Part shown: positions 16,714 to 25,812 of the stretch, piece after piece | How positions within the stretch are numbered: position 1 is the first letter of the stretch | Layout: each line of letters begins with the position of its first letter | Translations under genes and position numbers: made by a program | Notes under the pieces: generated by a model | What the model was told of the DNA's origin: nothing | The model's input: only the letters and a program-made list of their open reading frames with translations | Databases searched by the model: none | Assembly: GCA_949788275.1 (NCBI GenBank) | Contig: OX460916.1 | Location: forward strand, 124,001-188,000 | Source: Weeksellaceae bacterium | Lineage (GTDB): Bacteria > Bacteroidota > Bacteroidia > Flavobacteriales > Weeksellaceae | DNA: 64,000 bases | Reading direction: 5' to 3'

Positions 16714-17016
16714 ATGAGTAACATGAAGAGATTATTTACCTTTGTTGCTATAATAGGATTCTCTACTTTTTCCTTAGCACAAGATAAGAAACCACAAGCG
16801 GAACAACTTCGCCCTACGGAAGGTAATGCGGTTAATACGGATGTAAATTCGGTGAAATTAACCCGTACTGATGCTGTTGAAACCCAAAAAAAACCAGTGA
16901 ACAAAAAGAATGTAACGGCTAAAAAAACAGAACAGCCCATGGACTATGTGGCTATGCGAAAAGAAGAAGAACGCAAAACTGGAATGAAGCAAATGAGTCG
17001 ATCATCTGCCGATTAA
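16714..17016 (+). CDS. Small secreted hypothetical protein
   Basis: A 100-residue protein with a clear signal peptide (MKRLFTFVAIIGFSTFSLAQ). The rest is hydrophilic, lysine- and threonine-rich and low in complexity. No domain is recognised. The start may be this ATG or the one three codons later. It stands alone with its own terminator. Probably a small periplasmic or cell-surface protein. Confidence 0.7.
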   Translation: MSNMKRLFTFVAIIGFSTFSLAQDKKPQAEQLRPTEGNAVNTDVNSVKLTRTDAVETQKKPVNKKNVTAKKTEQPMDYVAMRKEEERKTGMKQMSRSSAD

Positions 17017-17029
17017 ACATTTTAGTGAC

Positions 17030-17061
17030 AAAAAAGCCTCCACATTGTGAAGGCTTTTTTT
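17030..17061 (+). terminator. Terminator after small secreted protein
   Basis: AAAAAGCCTC and AGGCTTTTTT arms with a short loop, then T residues. A-rich on the opposite strand, so it may also serve the convergent transketolase gene. Confidence 0.8.
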
Positions 17062-17084
17062 ATAGTTGATATAAATGAAAGGGA

Positions 17085-18035
17085 CTAGTCGTTCATTAAT
17101 GATTTTACTTTTTCAATAACCGCATGGCTATCAATTCCGTATTTGTGCATTAATTCGGCCGGTGTTCCACTTTCACCAAATGTATCATTAACAGCAACAA
17201 AGGCTTGTTTTGTTGGTAATTTTTGTGCCAATACTCTGGCGACGCTTTCTCCAAGTCCACCCAAGATATTGTGCTCTTCGGCCGTAACGATACGTCCTGT
17301 TTTCGCAACCGATTTTAAGATAATTTCTTCATCGAGTGGCTTAATTGTATGAATGTTGATTAGCTCACAAGAGATGCCTTCTTTTTCAAGTTCAGCGATT
17401 GCAAGCATGCTTTCCCATACTAAATGTCCTGTTGCAACAATGGTTACATCGCTTCCTTCGTGCATTAAGATTCCTTTACCAATTTCGAATTTTTGATCGG
17501 CAGGGGTAAACACAGGAATAGCTGGGCGACCAAAACGCAGGTAAACCGGACCTTCATAGGCTGCGACGGCTAAAGTAGCTGCTTTGGTTTGGTTATAATC
17601 GCATGGGTTAATAACGACCATTCCTGGAAGCATCTTCATTAAGCCGATATCTTCTAAGGTTTGGTGGGTTGCACCATCTTCTCCTAAGGTTAAACCAGCA
17701 TGAGAGGCGGCAATTTTTACATTTTTATTGGAATAGGCAATTGATTGACGAATTTGATCATACACACGGGCAGTTGAAAATTCAGCAAAAGTTCCTGTAA
17801 AAGGAATTTTTCCACCAATGGTTAAACCAGCGGCTATGCCCATCATATTGGCCTCTGCAATTCCGATCTGAAAAAAACGTTCAGGGTTTTCTTTAATAAA
17901 TTGATCCATTTTTAATGAACCAACTAAATCGGCACATAAAGCAACTACATTGGGATTGGTTCTTCCTAATTCGGTTAAACCATCGCCAAATCCACTTCGT
18001 GTATCTTTCTTTTCTGTATAGTCTAAATTTATCAT
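17085..18035 (-). CDS. Transketolase, C-terminal subunit
   Basis: About 316 residues corresponding to the pyrimidine-binding (Transket_pyr) and C-terminal domains of transketolase. Visible motifs are GIAEANMMGIAAGL (containing the cofactor-activating Glu), TFAEFSTARVYDQIRQSIAY and SHAGLTLGEDGATHQTLED. I use the ATG at 18,035; the longer reading starts at a TTG. With the N-terminal half at 19,501 it would form a two-chain transketolase of the non-oxidative pentose phosphate pathway. An unrelated secreted-protein gene lies between the halves. Confidence 0.92.
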   Translation of the reverse strand: MINLDYTEKKDTRSGFGDGLTELGRTNPNVVALCADLVGSLKMDQFIKENPERFFQIGIAEANMMGIAAGLTIGGKIPFTGTFAEFSTARVYDQIRQSIAYSNKNVKIAASHAGLTLGEDGATHQTLEDIGLMKMLPGMVVINPCDYNQTKAATLAVAAYEGPVYLRFGRPAIPVFTPADQKFEIGKGILMHEGSDVTIVATGHLVWESMLAIAELEKEGISCELINIHTIKPLDEEIILKSVAKTGRIVTAEEHNILGGLGESVARVLAQKLPTKQAFVAVNDTFGESGTPAELMHKYGIDSHAVIEKVKSLMND

Positions 18036-18048
18036 TGTGTTTTTTTGT

Positions 18049-19479
18049 TTAATCAAGTGAATTTAAAAATTCATTTAGTTTTTTCTTATCGGCTTTGCTC
18101 AATGAATCGTGAAGATTCTCAATGCTTAAAATACTTTTACGAATAGAATCAATGGTCGATTTAATATCAACGGTGTAAGAATTGTGCTCTGAGTAATAAA
18201 AATCACAACTCTGTCCTACATACTGAAGGATTAATTGACCCAATTGCTTATTTTCAAAAGTAGGAACTTTGGTTTTAAAATCGGAACAATGCGTTGGTAT
18301 AGCCTTCATTACACCTTCATCATTGAACGTTTCAATGGCTAATGAAAGTATATTCATATCAATGGCTTTGTAGGTCGATTGATAAGGTTCATACACTTCA
18401 TATGCCGCCACTTCATCTATATTGTCATAGTCTATTACTGATTCATCGATTTCTTCAGGCGTATAGACAAATACTTTTGATTGGCTATGAATATCTTTAA
18501 AAAACGTTAATAGCTGTTTTGATTCACTTTTACTAATTAGCTTGTTTTTGACTAAATTCTTGGTAAATGATTTAGAATCGCGCTGGAAGAATGATAATAA
18601 AGCGTCTTTTTTAAAGTCGGTTTCACCATCATAATCCGCATCCATCAGTAGATTACTACAAGTAGACGACATATAGCTACTTAAAACAGCGTTAACTTTA
18701 TTTGAAAGGTCTTCTGGAATAGACGCGTAGTAAGCGCATAAAGGATCGTCATAAGCCGATGTAAAACCAGCATAGTCGGTGACTACAGCGGCACTATCAG
18801 CGTAAGCTTCTGCCTCATCATATACCGCGGCTTGTTCAGCAATTTTAGCCGCTAACGCTAATTTTTCTTTTTCGAAATCAAATGAATACTGAACATTCAC
18901 TTTTTCGATATTTTTTAATTTTACAATGCTATTTTCTCCTTCTTCATTAGCTTCTCGAATTTCAAGAATTAAACCTTTCGTTGATAACTTAGGTAGGAAA
19001 TACGAAGCATTATCGATGATGTTTTTGGTATCGATACACAAAGAAATCATACGCGTTTCACTATCAACAGGTATCAGATTATAGTATGTACAAGCCGTTG
19101 ATAAAATAGTGTTGGTTTCTGTAGTTTTCTGAATTTCTTTAATCGGGTAAAAATAATTATCCTTGTAGGTTTCTTCTCCATCTGAATACCAGGTAGGTGA
19201 ATTAATTTTAAAGGTATTTTCTAAATCAGAAGATTCAACTAAGAAAAACTGATAACGCGTTAAAGCCGTGGTGGCATTATAGCCATAGTCGGATTGTAAA
19301 TTAAATATAGAGAAGGCTTTTTCGCCGTATTTCTCAGGAAGATAATGTTTCATTGAGAAAGCGTAAAGATCTTCTTGATTTTCGGTTACATAATCTAAAC
19401 GATGTGTAAAACGATCCGATTGAGCTTGGATAGCCACGGTAGTAGCTAACATGAAAAGTAAGCGTTGGATTAATTTCAT
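18049..19479 (-). CDS. Secreted hypothetical protein between transketolase halves
   Basis: A 476-residue protein with a signal peptide (LLFMLATTVAIQAQ). The body is acidic and mixed alpha/beta; no family is recognised. It starts 21 bp after the N-terminal transketolase gene stops and ends 13 bp before the C-terminal transketolase gene starts, so the three form one tight operon. A cytoplasmic metabolic role is unlikely for an exported protein, which makes its placement odd. Confidence 0.75.
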   Translation of the reverse strand: MKLIQRLLFMLATTVAIQAQSDRFTHRLDYVTENQEDLYAFSMKHYLPEKYGEKAFSIFNLQSDYGYNATTALTRYQFFLVESSDLENTFKINSPTWYSDGEETYKDNYFYPIKEIQKTTETNTILSTACTYYNLIPVDSETRMISLCIDTKNIIDNASYFLPKLSTKGLILEIREANEEGENSIVKLKNIEKVNVQYSFDFEKEKLALAAKIAEQAAVYDEAEAYADSAAVVTDYAGFTSAYDDPLCAYYASIPEDLSNKVNAVLSSYMSSTCSNLLMDADYDGETDFKKDALLSFFQRDSKSFTKNLVKNKLISKSESKQLLTFFKDIHSQSKVFVYTPEEIDESVIDYDNIDEVAAYEVYEPYQSTYKAIDMNILSLAIETFNDEGVMKAIPTHCSDFKTKVPTFENKQLGQLILQYVGQSCDFYYSEHNSYTVDIKSTIDSIRKSILSIENLHDSLSKADKKKLNEFLNSLD

Positions 19480-19500
19480 AGAGGATTGATTCAGTAAATA

Positions 19501-20346
19501 TTAGTAATCTGTAAGAATTGTTACAGGGTTTTGCGTTAGTGCTTCGTTTAATTGTTCATCATTGGGTGCTTTTCCATGCCAAGCATGAGTCCCCATCATA
19601 TAATCAACACCATTCCCCATTTCGGTATATAAAAGGATAACGATGGGTTGTCCTTGACCTGTTTTTGATTTTGCATTTTCTAAAGAAGCAATAACAGATT
19701 CTAAGTCATTTCCTTTTTTCTCTTCAATGACCAACCAACCAAACGCTTCTAGTTTAGCTTTTAAATCGCCCAAAGGCAATACATCATCGGTATCTCCATC
19801 AATTTGGCGACCGTTGTAATCGATGGTTGCAATTAAATTATCGACTTTTTTACCTGCCGCATACATAAAAGCTTCCCAAATCTGACCTTCTTGTAATTCA
19901 CCATCACCGTGTAAAGTGAAGACAAGGTTTTTATCGTTGTTTAATTTCTTCGCTTGGGCAGCACCAATAGCTACGGATAAACCTTGGCCCAATGAACCCG
20001 AAGCAACGCGAATTCCTGGAAGACCATCGTGTGTTGTTGGGTGGCCTTGTAAGCGAGAGTTTAATTTTCTAAATGTTTTTAATTCTTCGACTGGAAAAAA
20101 ACCAGAACGTGCTAAAGTACTATACAGTACCGGAGAAATATGACCGTTAGAAAGGAAGAATAAATCTTCATGCTCTCCATTCATTGTAAAATTGGTTGAG
20201 TAGTTCATTACTTGGCCATATAAAGCCGTGAAATATTCTACACAGCCTAGAGATCCACCTGGGTGACCGCTATTAACGGCGTGTACCATGCGTAAGATAT
20301 CTCGTCTTGTTTGTACTACTTGTGTTTGAAGTTCTTGAAGTGTCAT
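19501..20346 (-). CDS. Transketolase, N-terminal subunit
   Basis: About 281 residues equal to the thiamine-diphosphate-binding half of transketolase. HAVNSGHPGGSLG, the GQGLSVAIGAA stretch and GDGELQEGQIWEA (the GDG...N-type ThDP/Mg motif) are visible, and TDYN-like IDYNGRQIDG follows. The start is the ATG at 20,346 rather than the upstream TTG. First gene of the split-transketolase operon. Confidence 0.92.
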   Translation of the reverse strand: MTLQELQTQVVQTRRDILRMVHAVNSGHPGGSLGCVEYFTALYGQVMNYSTNFTMNGEHEDLFFLSNGHISPVLYSTLARSGFFPVEELKTFRKLNSRLQGHPTTHDGLPGIRVASGSLGQGLSVAIGAAQAKKLNNDKNLVFTLHGDGELQEGQIWEAFMYAAGKKVDNLIATIDYNGRQIDGDTDDVLPLGDLKAKLEAFGWLVIEEKKGNDLESVIASLENAKSKTGQGQPIVILLYTEMGNGVDYMMGTHAWHGKAPNDEQLNEALTQNPVTILTDY

Positions 20347-20491
20347 TGTTTGTATATAAAGTTTTAACAAAATTAAGCTATTTTTTTACGGAAAAAAAAT
20401 ACACCAATTTAATATGAAGGTCTTTTATCAACAGCTTATTGATAAAAATATAAACGAGGCTATGAATCCATATCCTCGTTTATAAACTAGC

Positions 20492-20737
20492 TTATTTTTC
20501 TTCTGTATGCCATTCGCCTCGATGCGGTTTTAAGGCATCTCTAACGGCGATCATCTCGCTTTCATCAACCACTAAAAATGCCACGGCATAATTTGGTTCA
20601 ACGTCGATAAACCCCGTGATATTATTTTTCAATTGGTCTCTTTCAATAAACTGCTTCAAATGGATTTCGTGATGCTTCGCTGTTGGTGAGGCATCAGGTC
20701 CATAAAAGTCCCATATCAATTTTAATTTCTTTTCCAT
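20492..20737 (-). CDS. Small conserved hypothetical protein
   Basis: An 81-residue soluble protein (KLIWDFYGPDASPTAKHHEI ... HRGEWHTEEK). The composition looks like a compact alpha/beta dimeric barrel, but I cannot name a family. Its ATG overlaps the proC stop by one base (TAATG), so it is translationally coupled to proC. No signal peptide. Confidence 0.65.
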   Translation of the reverse strand: MEKKLKLIWDFYGPDASPTAKHHEIHLKQFIERDQLKNNITGFIDVEPNYAVAFLVVDESEMIAVRDALKPHRGEWHTEEK

Positions 20738-21522
20738 TAATCAATTTTTTCAAATGAAGTTTTTATGCCTTTAATTAATGAAGAACTAAACCCTTGATGT
20801 TCCATCTCGTTTAATCCCGCAATTGTACAGCCTTTTGGCGTGGTTACTTTATCTATTTCTTGTTCGGGGTGTAGGCCGTTCTCTATAAGAAGTTGGGCTG
20901 CACCTTTTACCGTTTGGTTCACAATCTTCGAAGCGGTTTGTGCATCGAAGCCAATTTCTATTCCACCTTGAATCATCGCTCGCATAAATCGAAGTACATA
21001 AGCAATACCACATGCGCCTACAACTGTAGCCGCATTCATTAATTCTTCTTGGATAAAAACGGTTTCACCAATTGCATTAAAAATTGTTTGGACTACTCTG
21101 GTTGTTTCTTTATCGGTGGTGTTGGAACAAATACACGTTAGCGATTCTTCTACTGAAGCTGCTGTATTAGGCATTGCTCGAAATATCTTCAAAGGACTTT
21201 TTACAAGATCTTCATAGCTCTTTAGAGATAGCCCGGTAACAACTGTGATTAGAATTTTATCGGATGTTAATACAGGATTTAATTCAGTAATAAGCTCTTT
21301 TACTTTATAGGGTTTTACACATAAAATAATGATATTGGCTTCACGAACCGCTTCACTATTGTTGGCTGTTATATGAATTCCTTTCTCTTTTAGATGTTCA
21401 ATGAAGTGTAATTGATTCCGTGTAGCAATGAGCTGATTGGCTGAGAATACTGATTTTTTAATTAACCCTTCCGCAATAGCACTTCCTAAATTTCCCGCGC
21501 CAATAATGGCAATCTTATTCAT
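20737..21522 (-). CDS. proC: Pyrroline-5-carboxylate reductase
   Basis: About 261 residues. The N-terminal Rossmann motif is IAIIGAGNLGSAIAEGL. AMPNTAASVEES and the C-terminal TPKGCTIAGLNEME signature of P5C reductases are present. It makes L-proline from pyrroline-5-carboxylate with NAD(P)H. I chose the ATG at 21,522; the longer form uses a TTG. It follows a sodium/solute symporter by 10 bp, which hints at a proline-related transport and synthesis operon, although the symporter substrate is not proven. Confidence 0.9.
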   Translation of the reverse strand: MNKIAIIGAGNLGSAIAEGLIKKSVFSANQLIATRNQLHFIEHLKEKGIHITANNSEAVREANIIILCVKPYKVKELITELNPVLTSDKILITVVTGLSLKSYEDLVKSPLKIFRAMPNTAASVEESLTCICSNTTDKETTRVVQTIFNAIGETVFIQEELMNAATVVGACGIAYVLRFMRAMIQGGIEIGFDAQTASKIVNQTVKGAAQLLIENGLHPEQEIDKVTTPKGCTIAGLNEMEHQGFSSSLIKGIKTSFEKID

Positions 21523-21532
21523 ACAATTTAAA

Positions 21533-23068
21533 TTAGTCAATTTGTGTGTTTTTATTATTTGTAGTACTTACGACCCATAGTCCGATAAATGTTAAAAGTC
21601 CGTTAAGCATAATTAATTCAACACCAATGCGGTAATCGGTTAAGCTGCTTACCGTATAATTGATCGCATACGTAAGAACAGGAGCTAATAAAGCTACTGC
21701 AATAATTGCATATTTTTTTGTAATTATTCGTTTTGTAAAAATCCCAAAGGCAAACAAACCTAGGAGTGGTCCGTAGGTGTATCCAGCAATTTCCATAACT
21801 AAGTATACAATCGATTTATTATTAATGGCTTTAAAAACCATGATTAACGCAAAAAAGACAATGGCAAAAATTAAATGCGCCCGAATACGAATCTTTTTCT
21901 TTTCGGCTTCTGTTTTTTCTTCATCATCATTCAGTTTCAATATATCTACACAAAATGAACTGGTAATGGCGGTTAAAGCTCCATCTGCTGAAGGAAATAA
22001 AGCTGAAATTAAACCAATGATAAAAATGATTGAAATAAATAGAGGAAAGTGGTCGCCGTTTAATGATAGTGCAGGGAATAGGTCATCCCCCATAATGTTA
22101 GCACCACCTTGATTCATAAAGAATCCTTCGGCGCCATAAAAACCACCTTCTTGAATAGCGTATAAGTACAATAAACCACCTAAAAATAGGAAGGCTAAGT
22201 TGACAATAAGTAGGGTTACCGCAAAAGTCAACATGTTCTTCTTTGAATTTTTTAAATTATCTACCGAAATATTCTTTTGCATCATTTCCTGATCTAACCC
22301 CGTCATGGCAATGGTGATAAACATTCCCCCTAAAATTGTCTTTAGAAAATACGTTTTCGAATTCGGGTCTAAATTTAAGAAATGGGTATAATTTTGGTCG
22401 CTTAATACAGTATAAGCTTCAGAAGGGCTTAAGGAAAGATGATTTAAAATAAACCATATACAAGCAATTAAGCTAATGATCATAAACGACGTTTGAAGCG
22501 TATCGGTAACAACAATTGTTTTTACGCCGCCTTCATAGGTGTATAGAAGAATCATTAATAGTAGAACAAAAGTTGTTGCCCAAAAGGGGACACCGAGATT
22601 ATCTAATAGGAATATTTGAAGAACATTAACAACCAAGAATAAGCGGGCAGTTGCACCAATTCCTCGTGATATAATAAAAAAGATGGAACCTATTTTATGC
22701 GCCTCTACATTAAAACGGCGACCCAAATAGGTGTAAATAGAGGTTAAGTTCATACGGTAATACAACGGTAGTAAGACTCCAGCGACTATAAAATAGCCTA
22801 AGAAAAAACCTATAACCATCATATAGTATTCGAAACCACCATAGATGTAGTCTGTCCCTGTTAATTTTCCGACCGTTCCAGGAACCGAGATAAATGTAAC
22901 ACCCGATAAACTAGTACCAATCATTCCAAAGGCGACTAACCACCATTTACTTTTTTTATTTCCAACAAAAAAAGATTGATTATCCGAGTTCCGACTTGTG
23001 ATATATGATATGACCAATAAGCCAATGAAGTAAACTACTACACACAGTAGTAAAATCGTTGAGTTCAT
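21533..23068 (-). CDS. Sodium:solute symporter (SSS family)
   Basis: A 511-residue integral membrane protein with about 13 transmembrane helices. Family motifs are visible: SLSGVTFISVPGTVG in an early helix, the amphipathic R-rich loop RRFNVEAHKIGS and GGVKTIVVTDTLQ. The C-terminal half has ALFPSADGALTAITSSF. Substrate could be proline, a sugar or another organic solute. It is transcribed together with proC. Confidence 0.88.
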   Translation of the reverse strand: MNSTILLLCVVVYFIGLLVISYITSRNSDNQSFFVGNKKSKWWLVAFGMIGTSLSGVTFISVPGTVGKLTGTDYIYGGFEYYMMVIGFFLGYFIVAGVLLPLYYRMNLTSIYTYLGRRFNVEAHKIGSIFFIISRGIGATARLFLVVNVLQIFLLDNLGVPFWATTFVLLLMILLYTYEGGVKTIVVTDTLQTSFMIISLIACIWFILNHLSLSPSEAYTVLSDQNYTHFLNLDPNSKTYFLKTILGGMFITIAMTGLDQEMMQKNISVDNLKNSKKNMLTFAVTLLIVNLAFLFLGGLLYLYAIQEGGFYGAEGFFMNQGGANIMGDDLFPALSLNGDHFPLFISIIFIIGLISALFPSADGALTAITSSFCVDILKLNDDEEKTEAEKKKIRIRAHLIFAIVFFALIMVFKAINNKSIVYLVMEIAGYTYGPLLGLFAFGIFTKRIITKKYAIIAVALLAPVLTYAINYTVSSLTDYRIGVELIMLNGLLTFIGLWVVSTTNNKNTQID

Positions 23069-23095
23069 AATTTAACAAATATTCCTCAAATTTAG

Positions 23096-23103
23096 TATTT
23101 TTG
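23096..23103 (+). promoter_or_regulatory. Putative -7 element of recR
   Basis: TATTTTTG matches the Bacteroidota -7 consensus TAnnTTTG and lies 74 bp before the recR ATG. No convincing -33 element. Confidence 0.4.
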
Positions 23104-23177
23104 ACGAAACAATCTATTTTTATTAACAAGCTTATAAATAGCGTATTTCTAAGCATTAATTAGACGAATTTTACAGA

Positions 23178-23792
23178 ATGAATTACCCAAGTAAAGTATT
23201 AGAGAAAGCAGTAGATGAAATGGCGAATTTGCCTGGTATTGGAAAACGAACAGCTTTACGGTTAGTGTTACATATGTTAAACCGTCCATCGTCTCAAACA
23301 GTTGCCTTATCGGAGGCCCTTGCTCAATTAGTCAATGGTATACAATATTGTCAACACTGCCATACTATTTCAGATCATGAAATTTGCGAGATATGTGAAA
23401 ACCCTTTAAGAGATCATTCTATTATTTGTGTCGTTGAAGATGTAAGAGATGTAATGGCAATTGAAAATACCGGGCAATTTAAAGGAGCTTACCACGTTTT
23501 AGGAGGGAAGATTTCTCCGATGGAAGGTATAGGCCCAGGACAATTAACAATTCAAAGCTTGGTTGATCGTGTAAATAAAGAACAGATCAAAGAGATTATT
23601 TTTGCGCTAAGTTCAACGATGGAAGGTGATACGACTGTGTTTTATTTATATAGACAATTGAAAAACAGCTTGATTGAATTTTCAACAATAGCAAGGGGAT
23701 TAGGAATTGGTGATGAATTAGAATATGCTGATGAAGCTACTCTAGTACGTTCTATTCAATACCGTGTACCTTATTCGGAGAGCAAATTTTAA
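23178..23792 (+). CDS. recR: Recombination mediator protein RecR
   Basis: A 204-residue protein with the full RecR layout. An HhH motif ([19 protein letters not shown]) comes first, then a four-cysteine zinc finger ([16 protein letters not shown], about residues 57-73). A Toprim domain starting [15 protein letters not shown] and a C-terminal Walker-B-like part complete it. It loads RecA in the RecFOR pathway of gap repair. Its stop is 2 bp from the start of a glycosyltransferase gene. Confidence 0.96.
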   Translation: MNYPSKVLEKAVDEMANLPGIGKRTALRLVLHMLNRPSSQTVALSEALAQLVNGIQYCQHCHTISDHEICEICENPLRDHSIICVVEDVRDVMAIENTGQFKGAYHVLGGKISPMEGIGPGQLTIQSLVDRVNKEQIKEIIFALSSTMEGDTTVFYLYRQLKNSLIEFSTIARGLGIGDELEYADEATLVRSIQYRVPYSESKF

Positions 23793-23794
23793 AA

Positions 23795-24865
23795 ATGAAA
23801 GTTTCTATTATCATTGTTAGTTATAATGCTCCCTATCACCTCCAGCTGTGCTTAGATTCATGCCGTTACGCGCTAGAGGGAATAACCAGTGAGATTATTG
23901 TAATTGATAACTTTTCCACCAATCGCTCAATTGATGAATTTCCAAAACAGTTTCCGCATGTTAAGTTTATATTAAATACTGAAAATTTAGGTTTTGCAAA
24001 GGCCAATAATCTTGGAGTAGAAATTGCTCAGGGAGAATATATATTAATTTTAAATCCTGATACACTTCTGCCAGAAAATTTCTTTAAGGAAGTAATTCAC
24101 TTTTATAAAGGGCAATTGGATATTGGTTTTTTAGGCGTGCGATTAATCGATGCACGGGGTAAATTTCATCCCGAATCTAAACGAAATATTCCAACAGCTT
24201 ATAATTCATTCTCTAAATTATTTACACGGGTTAATACCTCTAAGAAAAATAATTATTATAAAGTTGACGTTGATGAATTTGCAACAGCACATACTGAAAT
24301 TCTTGTCGGATGCTGTATGTTTTCTTCCAAAGCCATTTATCAAGAAATCGGCGGTTTTGATCCTTGCTATTTTATGTATGGAGAAGATATTGATTTAAGT
24401 TACTCCGCTGAAAGAGCAGGCTATAAAAATTATTATAAAGGCGATATGACTGTGTTACACTACAAAGGCGAGAGTACACAGCGAGATAAGAAATACTATA
24501 AAGTTTTTTTCGAAGCGATGAAAATATTTTTGAAAAAGTATTATGCGAATAATCGATTTGAATACGAAATTTTACTGTTGGGTATAAAATTAAAGTATAT
24601 TCTTTCAGTAGTCCAACATGTGTTAAAGAAACAAATACACACACCGCAGCGTTTGCCATTAAAAAATGAGTTATACTGGTTAAATGCATCCTCAGAATTA
24701 AATAAATTACCGAATAAAAATATTGTTTTATCGACAACTCACTTTACTTACCAAGAGATATTAGCAATTCTTAACCACCATAACTCATCCAAGAAATCCT
24801 TTTATATCCACGCCAATAAACATGATTTTGTGATTGGGGATCAAGGAATTATTACTATTATTTAA
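23795..24865 (+). CDS. Family 2 glycosyltransferase
   Basis: 356 residues. The GT-A fold begins with VSIIIVSYNAPYHLQLCLDS. The metal-binding region is NPDTLLP and the acceptor-side motif is GEDIDLSYSAERAGY. This is the WbbL/rhamnosyltransferase-like GT2 subfamily that acts on cell-surface polysaccharide. There is no transmembrane segment. It has about 60 extra C-terminal residues of unknown role. It is probably co-transcribed with recR, and its 3' end overlaps the convergent lipoprotein gene by 8 bp. Confidence 0.88.
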   Translation: MKVSIIIVSYNAPYHLQLCLDSCRYALEGITSEIIVIDNFSTNRSIDEFPKQFPHVKFILNTENLGFAKANNLGVEIAQGEYILILNPDTLLPENFFKEVIHFYKGQLDIGFLGVRLIDARGKFHPESKRNIPTAYNSFSKLFTRVNTSKKNNYYKVDVDEFATAHTEILVGCCMFSSKAIYQEIGGFDPCYFMYGEDIDLSYSAERAGYKNYYKGDMTVLHYKGESTQRDKKYYKVFFEAMKIFLKKYYANNRFEYEILLLGIKLKYILSVVQHVLKKQIHTPQRLPLKNELYWLNASSELNKLPNKNIVLSTTHFTYQEILAILNHHNSSKKSFYIHANKHDFVIGDQGIITII

Positions 24866-25088
24866 CTACAGCTGCACTATCTACTTTTTGAGCAGGTATT
24901 GCAACAGTGTCATGAGTTTCTGAAGCATGGGCTGCTTCTTCTGTTTCATGAGATGCATGATCACCATGCATTTGCTCTACAGTGGCCGGTGCGTGTTCTT
25001 CTTCGATAACACCTTTGTTTCCTCCGGCTTTTTTATTACAAGATGCAGTAAAAGCAACTACCGCAGCTAAAAGGACTAATTTTTTCAT
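24858..25088 (-). CDS. Small histidine-rich lipoprotein
   Basis: About 76 residues from the ATG at 25,088; the longer form starts at TTG. The signal peptide LVLLAAVVAFTASC ends in a lipobox cysteine, followed by a hydrophilic domain with many His, Glu and Ala. Such His/Glu-rich tails may bind metal, but that is inference. It lies downstream of psd on the same strand. Confidence 0.65.
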   Translation of the reverse strand: MKKLVLLAAVVAFTASCNKKAGGNKGVIEEEHAPATVEQMHGDHASHETEEAAHASETHDTVAIPAQKVDSAAVVK

Positions 25089-25161
25089 GAGATACAATTT
25101 ATTGTAAAAGAATATTTGTTGATACAAAATTAATTAAAATCATTGAGTTCCACCTACTAAA

Positions 25162-25812
25162 TTATTTCAGTTGTGCAATCTTTTGAGTTCCACCTTTGGT
25201 CTTATCGCCAACTTTAACGTTGATAGTAGTATCAAGAGGTAAGAAAATATCCACACGCGATCCAAATTTAATGAAACCGTATTCTTTTCCTGCGACTGCT
25301 TGATCATTTTCTTCACTATAACAAACAATACGGCGAGCTACAGCACCAGCAATTTGTCTAAAAAGAACTTTGGTTTGATTCGCCGTTTCAACAACGACTG
25401 TTGTTCTTTCGTTTAGTTCAGATGATTTTGGGTGAAATGCAACTAAAAATTTACCTGAATGATACTTTGAAAAAATAACTTTACCATTGACTGGATAGCG
25501 CGTTACATGGACGTTTAAAGGCGTCATAAAAATTGACAATTGAATACAGCGTTTGTTTAAGAATTCTGATTCAAATACTTCTTCCAACACCACAACTTTT
25601 CCATCGACCGGAGCAATAACACAATTCTCAGAAGAATCTGGCTCGCGTATAGGGTTACGAAAGAACCATATAATAAATCCATACATAATCCATAATGGTA
25701 GTGAAAATGCAAAACCATAGGTAGGGAATTGATAAACTAATACGCCTGTAATGATTGCGAAAATAATTAAGCAACCAATTAAAATTGATGTACCTTCTCT
25801 GTGAAGCTTCAT
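25162..25812 (-). CDS. psd: Phosphatidylserine decarboxylase family protein
   Basis: A 216-residue protein of the short, archaeal-type decarboxylase branch. Two N-terminal membrane helices are followed by VIAPVDGKVV and FMTPLNVHVTRYPVNGKV. The self-cleavage region is near KFGSRVDIFLP, where the Ser becomes the pyruvoyl group. It makes phosphatidylethanolamine, the main lipid of Gram-negative membranes. Its start overlaps the cdsA stop by four bases, and cdsA makes the CDP-diacylglycerol used one step earlier. Confidence 0.92.
   Translation of the reverse strand: MKLHREGTSILIGCLIIFAIITGVLVYQFPTYGFAFSLPLWIMYGFIIWFFRNPIREPDSSENCVIAPVDGKVVVLEEVFESEFLNKRCIQLSIFMTPLNVHVTRYPVNGKVIFSKYHSGKFLVAFHPKSSELNERTTVVVETANQTKVLFRQIAGAVARRIVCYSEENDQAVAGKEYGFIKFGSRVDIFLPLDTTINVKVGDKTKGGTQKIAQLK

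Noticed and set aside
24858-25127. Longer start forms at TTG for several minus-strand genes (here the small lipoprotein; also proC, transketolase halves, TetR, rsfS)
   Set aside because: Each has a better ATG a few codons in, directly before a signal peptide or the conserved domain start.
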